DNA from: Sipunculus nudus
Lineage: Eukaryota; Annelida; Sipuncula; Golfingiida; Sipunculidae
Reading direction: 5' to 3'
Assembly (NCBI GenBank): GCA_026874595.1
Contig: CM049314.1
Location: 32,269,229 to 32,333,228 of the forward strand
Length of the DNA: 64,000 nucleotides
Within the stretch, counting starts at the first letter, position 1. The number at the start of each line of letters is the position of its first letter. Below the pieces are notes generated by a model that worked only from the letters and a program-made list of their open reading frames with translations, did no database searches and was not told the origin of the DNA. The position numbers and the translations under genes are program-made. Shown here one piece after another: positions 58,401 through 64,000 of this stretch.

Positions 58401-61400
58401 ATCTTCATTCCTGCCATAGATCCCTTATGGTTTATCTTAAAGGTACAAACTCTGAGGAGCTTATACGCTTGAAGCTGGGAGTCCTAAGGACTAATGTAGT
58501 GCTGAGCCCTTCACTCTTTTTAATGTATGTTAATACCCTCCGAAAACGGGAAAAATGGTCAGCGTTTCACAATACGCTGACAACATAGCCAACTGGGCCA
58601 CTGGTATGTTATTCACGCAAAGCAGCCGAAGTGCAGCTCGGCCGCATAAGTAACTTGCATCGGCAATACCTGGAGAATCAAACTAAATCTAACCAAAAGA
58701 CAAACGGTTTTGTTTATTGAAGCTTACAAACCAAAATACTCTGAACGCTTATAATTTTTAGGTGAAAATCTAAAATTTTCTGACGCTGCCAGATTCTACT
58801 ATGTAATATTTGACCAAAAAAGCCACTTGGTGCCCTGACATATATATATATAGGGCATATAAGTCAAAGAATGTGGAGTAGGACTAATACTCAAAAGGCT
58901 GTGTGCTATAAGAAGGACGGACCTAAAATGGAGACAGCTACACACCTATATAAACATGGATCCGCCCTATAGGCATATACGGATCAAAAGCTTTCCTAGG
59001 TGCAGCTAAGACACATTTATATAAACTGGAAGTTAAGAAACAAAGCCGTCAGTGCAGCCTTAGTAGTAGGTTAGTAGGTTCACTAAAACATCAGAACTAA
59101 GAGCTCGCACAAACAGACCGCCTGCTAAAGATTACATGTTAGAACAATCCGTCAACACTACCCAACAGGATAACACGTAAACTTTTAACAGATGACCACA
59201 AGAAATCAATAGCGAAACATGAATTCATTTCTCCTCTAGAAATAATCCTACCAAGTCCTATGTAGAAAGAGACTAACATCATATCTACTAAGCAGCCAGC
59301 CTTGTTAAGTCAGCTTGATCTAACTTTGCATCCAGTTTAATATTTATAGACCTTACCTCTTCATCTCTGTCTCCTCTGTATTTCTTCTAACCTCTGGGCC
59401 TAATAGTAAATAGATAATAATTAAACATTCACTTAGAATAGATATCATCTTTATTGTTGCTGAAGGAGCCTCATCTACGGCGCTCGAGCGCCATCTTTCC
59501 CTTCTTTATCTTTAGGGCTCATTGTTGTTAGGGACCTTCATTGAGTTGGATGCCATACAGCTGTCCATTAGCAAACCACTGTATGAGTGGCCTGAATGAT
59601 AAGTTCAGCTGCGCCTAGCCTTTCATTTTCAAAGCAGCTTCGCAAATAGACGAAATTTCAATTTATAACCCAATAAAGTTGGTTTTTACACAAATGATAA
59701 AACGTTGTTACCGGGTGACATACCAGCGGACCAATCTGTCTCGCTAGTGAAGTATGCTTTTCTAGCGAAGCGGTTTGAACGCTGGACATGAACGCCACCG
59801 AAATTGGTTCGAATCCCGGATTTGCCCGATATTTGCCCCTGAACAATTTGTGTTCGTAACAAATGGGGGTTCGTCCGGGATGACGGCATATTTTGAGGCC
59901 CAGGGAATGGTGGTTTGAAGTAATTGGGCAATTACCGCCACCTAGTTCACAAAAAGTGTGACTCCTGGGATAGTTAATCTTGTTCTGATAGCAGAACGCT
60001 CTTCAGAATGGGTGTATTACGGGGTGACATAAAAGCGGACCAAACTGTGTCGCTAGTGAGGCATGCTTTTCTAGCGAAGCGGCTGGAACGCTGGACATGT
60101 GCGCCACTGACATGGGTTCGAATTCCGGATCGGCTCCATATTTTCTCCTGAATAATTTGTCTTCGTAACAACTTTTTTTCTCCCCTTTTTAACATCAGTT
60201 TAGACTTTTTTTAGCTCAGCTGACTATATTAAAGTCATCTGAGCTATAGTCGTGGTCCTTTGTCCGTCTGCTGTCCGTCCGTCCGTTAAACTGGCACGTT
60301 TTGAAACCGTTGGACCTACGAATCTGAAATTCGGCATAATGTTAGATGTCCCCGAAATCTCCTTCCATACCGAAAATTGGGTCAATAGGACTTCATTCCT
60401 TTGAGATATTTAGGAAAAACCTCAAATTTCCATTAAAAATCGATTATTGCACTTCAGGACTGCCTAATATCAAAACTACTAATCTGTTTTTCTTGATATT
60501 TACCAGAAGTAATCTCCTATATATTTCCTAAATACATGCCAGAAATTAAGTCCGTTAAGTATAATTTAAGTATAATATTAAAATAAAATCAGTACCTTAA
60601 ATTTTGCCTAACTTTGACCATGGCACTTTTTTCCTGTAAGTACTATTGATTAAATTTTCACAGCATGTAAACATAAGTATTTAATTTGTTTAAATCTGAA
60701 ATTTGAATATAAAAGCTTGAAAATTAGGCTAGTTATTGATTTTTTCTGGAGTCTCTATTGCTTTGTCCAGATGCAGGGTCCCACTCCAGATCACTGGAAG
60801 TCAGCTAAGCCAGGGTGTCTGATTTGTTAAAGTCACTGGGGGAGATCCCCAGCTGTGACTGCAGTTGTACAGTTATTCTAATATCACCACCCCGATCCCC
60901 CCTCCCCGCAAACCCAACCCACCAAGTGTTATGCAGTAACTGTTATTGTTATCACTGTATCTCCTTAATTGTAATGCTGTTTCCACTCCAATATACAAAA
61001 GCTTTCCTTGAAAAAGTAATTCAAGGTGTAATCCTAAAGAAGCCATGTTTTGTTAATTAAGCATTTTTAAAGAAATAAATTTTCTTTTAAATGATATTAA
61101 CAAATATAATGAAACCCATTAGTATGCTTAAATTTATAAAATGTGAAGCAAATTATGGATAAATAAAGGCACAATTTAATAATCTGAATCAAGTATTATT
61201 TTTAGATATTTATTGTTTTGCAAATTTAAAATATATATTTTTTTCGGTAAAAAATAAATAAACATTTGTATGCATGATGTGGTGTTATCTGACAAGATTG
61301 AGATTTATGATGATGCAATTTAGAATTATGAATCAACTTTTATATTCAGATATATATGTTATATTAGAAATGTATAGAAATATAAACTTATAGTAAAAAA

Positions 61401-63449
61401 ATGAGGATCTAACACATACATTTGTTCATTATTTTCCTGCCTCAGCAGAATTGGAGATCAGGCTTTGTTTGCCCTGTATGTATATGCAGAAGTGTTGTTA
61501 ATCCCAGCATCTCCCCCCCCCCCCCTGCTGCCATTGATTCCTGTGCAGTGGGACATTAGTTTTTATTGGAAATGTGTAATTTTTTAAATTAAAAAATAAT
61601 AGGATTTGAAAAAAATTAAGATCTTATTGAAACATATTCTTGCCTTAGAAGAATGGAACATAAAGTGATCAGCTCTGTCCATCATCTCCCCGTTATCATT
61701 AAATATATATTAATTATGAAATTTTTCCTATAAGCACTGTTGAAATAACTTTCATATGCTGTATGTGTTTGGTAATAAGCTACACAAGTCTTAAATTTGA
61801 AAGCAAATTATATATTCAGCTGTGTATTATTGCAGATGTTAAACTGTAAAAAACAAATTGATATAATAAATAAATTAAGAAATAATTGGAACTTCATATA
61901 TATTATCAGTTTTGTTTGTCTACGAGTCTGTCCTTTTTTAAATATTAAATAATTATGAATGAACTTTTTTATCCTGTAAGCATTGTTGAATTAAATGAAC
62001 ATCTTATATATATACACTATAATAATACTTCCCCATTACCACCACCAAGCCCTTTCATCTGTGGACTGGGGACATCAGTTATATTTCAACTGTATACATT
62101 TCATAAAATAAAAAATATATATTTAATAATATATATTATAAAATAAATATATTCAATTGAACAAATGTGTAAACTACTGAAATGTCAACAGTTAATCAAA
62201 AAGCCAACTAATGATCATGGTAATAGTACAGATCATTTGTTCTCAAATGGCTCAAATGCTTCAGTTTCAACATTAGGAACACCTGGTCAGGTCACAATAT
62301 ATTAATTGCAACAATTTCTTGCTCATCAATACAAACCAATCTTTTAAACCAACCATGGCCTATATTACCTCTTCTTCTTACACTTTATCTCCATTTGATA
62401 TTATTTTGATTTTTAAATTCAAGATCAACTTCAGGTGAGCACAGTGACCCATGGGTTCCTTGTTTAAGTCCTTCGACGGACATTGAAGCTGATATTCAAC
62501 AATACTTAGCAAGCTCAATATAAAGCAAGCAAAGCATAATATCGCTGGTAAGAAAAAGAAAACCCGAGTGTATAGCTCCTCTAAGGTTCAAAAGGAGTTG
62601 CGTGAGTGTCACCACCAACAATTATACTATAGAATTCCAAACCGAAATTAAAACACCATTATGAATAATTAAAACTTAAGTTTTTTTAATCTTCCCATGA
62701 TGAAGGAAGACCATTACCACAAAGTTATCAACTTTTCAACATCCATATCTTAATACTACCATTTGACCTTTCCTTGTGATGAGACTGGTCTTCGGGATTT
62801 TGGCCGGTTTCGTCGTGGACGAGTTTTTCATAGGGCAAGTTCACACGAAGGATACACGTAGTGTCTGACAGATGGCACCGCGTCAGACCCTAGGCGAATC
62901 AATGTCACATTCCTTAGCATTTATGGGAAAATGTTGAAAATGTCCCTCTTAGGACACACATGGCATCGTTTCCTTCACTTCAATGATTTGAAACGGACAT
63001 TGCCGAAGCGTGGTCATAAAGGAGTTCAGTGACAATGATTTAATATCAGTTACATAAATAAAATATATCATGCTATTTTCTTTATCCAGCCACAGCCCAG
63101 TGTAACGGAAACACGTTGCAACTCTCCGACCCAGAGGGAATTATTCTGAGCCCAGGCTACCCTCAAGGTTACCAACGTGACCTTATCTGTAGATGGGAGG
63201 TCAGGTTACATGAAGGCCAGCTTATTTACGTATACATCAATGACCTTGACCTTGTACCCCAGACATCTGGCGCCACCTGTGGAGATTATCTTGAAATAAA
63301 AGACGGCACATCTGAAGCGGTGCTGCCCAGAAGATGCGGGAACATGTCCAATGTTGCTATTACTAACCCTGACCACGTGGTGACAGTGATCTTCCACTCA
63401 GGGTCTACCGGTCCCACTGACCTTCGGGGTTTTAACATATCGTACCAAG
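55229..63449 (+). CDS. Secreted or membrane CUB-domain protein (partial)
   Basis: Exon 1 (55,229-55,277) encodes [16 protein letters not shown], a signal peptide, and ends in phase 1 at G|GTAAGA. It joins in phase to the exon at 63,090-63,449, which encodes one CUB domain and also ends in phase 1. The product is extracellular or membrane-anchored. CUB domains bind proteins or glycans, often through calcium. Further exons lie beyond 64,000, so the full architecture is unknown. The 7.8-kb intron may contain another exon at 56,713. Confidence 0.72.
55290..55510. repeat. (CT)n and (TA)n compound microsatellite
   Basis: A CT run (about 55,297-55,325) is followed by about 180 bases of interrupted TA repeats. 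It lies 15 bases after the exon 1 donor. Confidence 0.9.
56713..56924 (+). CDS. Candidate internal exon of the CUB gene
   Basis: After AATATTTAG, a frame that fits phase 1 from exon 1 reads [19 protein letters not shown] and on to [10 protein letters not shown], then TTG|GTAAGG (phase 0). Two Cys and alternating hydrophobic residues suggest an extracellular domain of unknown family. The phase-0 end does not fit the phase-1 CUB exon directly, so another exon would be needed, or this belongs to an alternative transcript. Confidence 0.35.
57895..59190 (+). mobile_element. Decayed Jockey-like LINE ORF2 remnant
   Basis: Fragments in shifting frames match a LINE reverse transcriptase: [31 protein letters not shown] (motif A), [20 protein letters not shown] (QGSVLSP block) and [12 protein letters not shown] (motif C, with one Asp changed to Asn), then [13 protein letters not shown]. 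Stops and frameshifts occur throughout. A G-run at about 58,158 lies inside. It sits within the intron of the CUB gene. Confidence 0.75.
59708..59862 (+). mobile_element. tRNA-derived SINE head, copy 1
   Basis: The A box is TAGCGAAGCGG and the B box GGTTCGAATCC, about 46 bp apart, followed by GATATTTGCCCCTGAACAAT and TTCGTAACAA. A second copy lies 300 bp downstream. Confidence 0.6.
60016..60171 (+). mobile_element. tRNA-derived SINE head, copy 2
   Basis: The layout is as in the copy at 59,708, with TAGCGAAGCGG and GGGTTCGAATTCC and the ending TTTGTCTTCGTAACAA. The two share CTAGTGA-GCATGCTTTTCTAG. They differ at about one base in six. Confidence 0.6.
60211..62466 (-). mobile_element. GTCAGCTGAG-type element in reverse orientation
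   Basis: The tail TTAGCTCAGCTGAC with TTTGTCCGTCTGCTGTCCGT lies at 60,211-60,296. The head, inverted, reads TCAGGTGAGCACAGTGACCC then ATGGGTTCCTTGTT at 62,431-62,465. The interior has repeated but diverged blocks (CCTGTAAGCATTGTTGAA type at about 60,635, 61,728, 61,972). It would be a 2.26-kb member of the family at 22,545-24,708 with much older units. Confidence 0.5.
62467..63089. other. Intron sequence before the CUB exon
   Basis: This stretch has no recognised repeat or gene. A TTTCTTTATCCAG polypyrimidine tract and acceptor closes it. Confidence 0.5.
63090..63449 (+). CDS. CUB domain exon
   Basis: Residues 18-136 of the model begin [20 protein letters not shown]. Four Cys (21, 50, 80, 99) are spaced as in CUB domains. 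The diagnostic blocks are [32 protein letters not shown] and VTVIFHSG, ending GFNISYQ. Both borders are phase 1, the usual form of shuffled extracellular modules. The GDYLEIKDG Asp and the early Glu are in the places of calcium ligands in Ca-binding CUBs. Confidence 0.92.
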
Positions 63450-63822
63450 GTAGGTGAACTAAGATATTGTTAGAAATCTAAGGAATGAAACCCTCCGCAA
63501 TGCTCCCAAAGCGATGTCACCTGACCGTCATCTCAACACAGTGTACATTACTTAATACATAATAATATGAATTTTTGTGTGTGTGTGCGCAAGACCATAG
63601 CAGTCTTTAAAAAGGAGGACCCGATAGTACATCGCACAAGTGGAAATTTTTGCTCATGATTTAGAGATATAATAACGATCTGGTAATGCTTATAATATTA
63701 ATATTTAATTTCCCATCTGTTATTTTACACAATATTTGAAATATCTGGAATATATATTTGGAATTTGGACACGATAGGCCTAGAAGACGTCCAATGATAT
63801 ATCAATAAAGCTACAGCATAAA

Positions 63823-64000
63823 ACATGTTTACCTGGGATGTAGGGGACATGTTGACCTGGGATGTAGAGGAAATGTTCACCTGGGATGTAGAGGACATGT
63901 TCACCTGGGATGTAGAGGGCATGTTCATCTGGGATGTAGAGGACATGTTCACCTTGGATGTAGAGGACATGTTCACCTGTGATGAAGAGGACATGTTCAC
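63823..64000. repeat. 24-bp minisatellite
   Basis: About seven units of GACATGTTCACCTGGGATGTAGAG run to the window edge. Because 24 is a multiple of three, the minus strand is open with an eight-residue repeat (VNMSSTSQ). It lies in the intron after the CUB exon and is most likely not coding. Confidence 0.8.

Overview
The window is animal nuclear DNA: AT-rich, gene-poor, with spliced genes bounded by GT/AG introns, tRNA-derived SINEs, non-LTR and Ty3/Gypsy retroelement relics, foldback elements and many microsatellites. Repeats carrying TGACCTTTGACC runs, (GACG)n tracts and GCTCAGCTGAC-type ends are familiar from marine molluscs, so a bivalve or related mollusc is the best guess. That assignment is an inference, not proof.

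Two host genes are supported. A minus-strand gene (coding exons between 3,419 and 28,639) reads through eight phase-compatible exons as a 349-residue FYVE zinc-finger protein resembling the endosomal Rab effector rabenosyn-5. Its first intron (28.6 to 14.6 kb) is very long and full of repeats, and a non-coding 5' exon may lie near 30.5 kb. A plus-strand gene starts at 55,229 with a signal-peptide exon and continues into a CUB-domain exon at 63,090-63,449; the rest lies beyond the window. A further candidate exon sits at 56,713-56,924.

Layout: 1-30.9 kb is the FYVE gene and its repeat-rich introns (foldback element 2.5-3.1 kb, SINEs 5.65 and 6.39 kb, a 2.85 kb inverted-terminal element at 6.9-9.8 kb, MITE-like elements at 10.8 and 19.6 kb, a RecQ-like pseudogene fragment at 16 kb, a 340-bp tandem-unit element at 22.5-24.7 kb). 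31-43.8 kb is a graveyard of mobile elements: a hairpin MITE, a broken Ty3/Gypsy gag-pol carrying a nested LINE 3' end, and a decayed LINE on the minus strand. 43.8-52.1 kb holds a 176-bp tandem array and a nearly intact non-LTR retrotransposon. 52-55 kb leads into the CUB gene. 57.9-62.5 kb has a decayed LINE, two SINEs and another (GACG)n-type element.

The most striking structure is at 44,861-51,376. The non-LTR element (46,289-49,948) is flanked by two direct copies of a 1,428-bp sequence that have equal length and, by eye, only about three differences. It has the form of a target-site duplication, but is about a hundred times longer than usual for such elements. No new defence or metabolic system was recognised.
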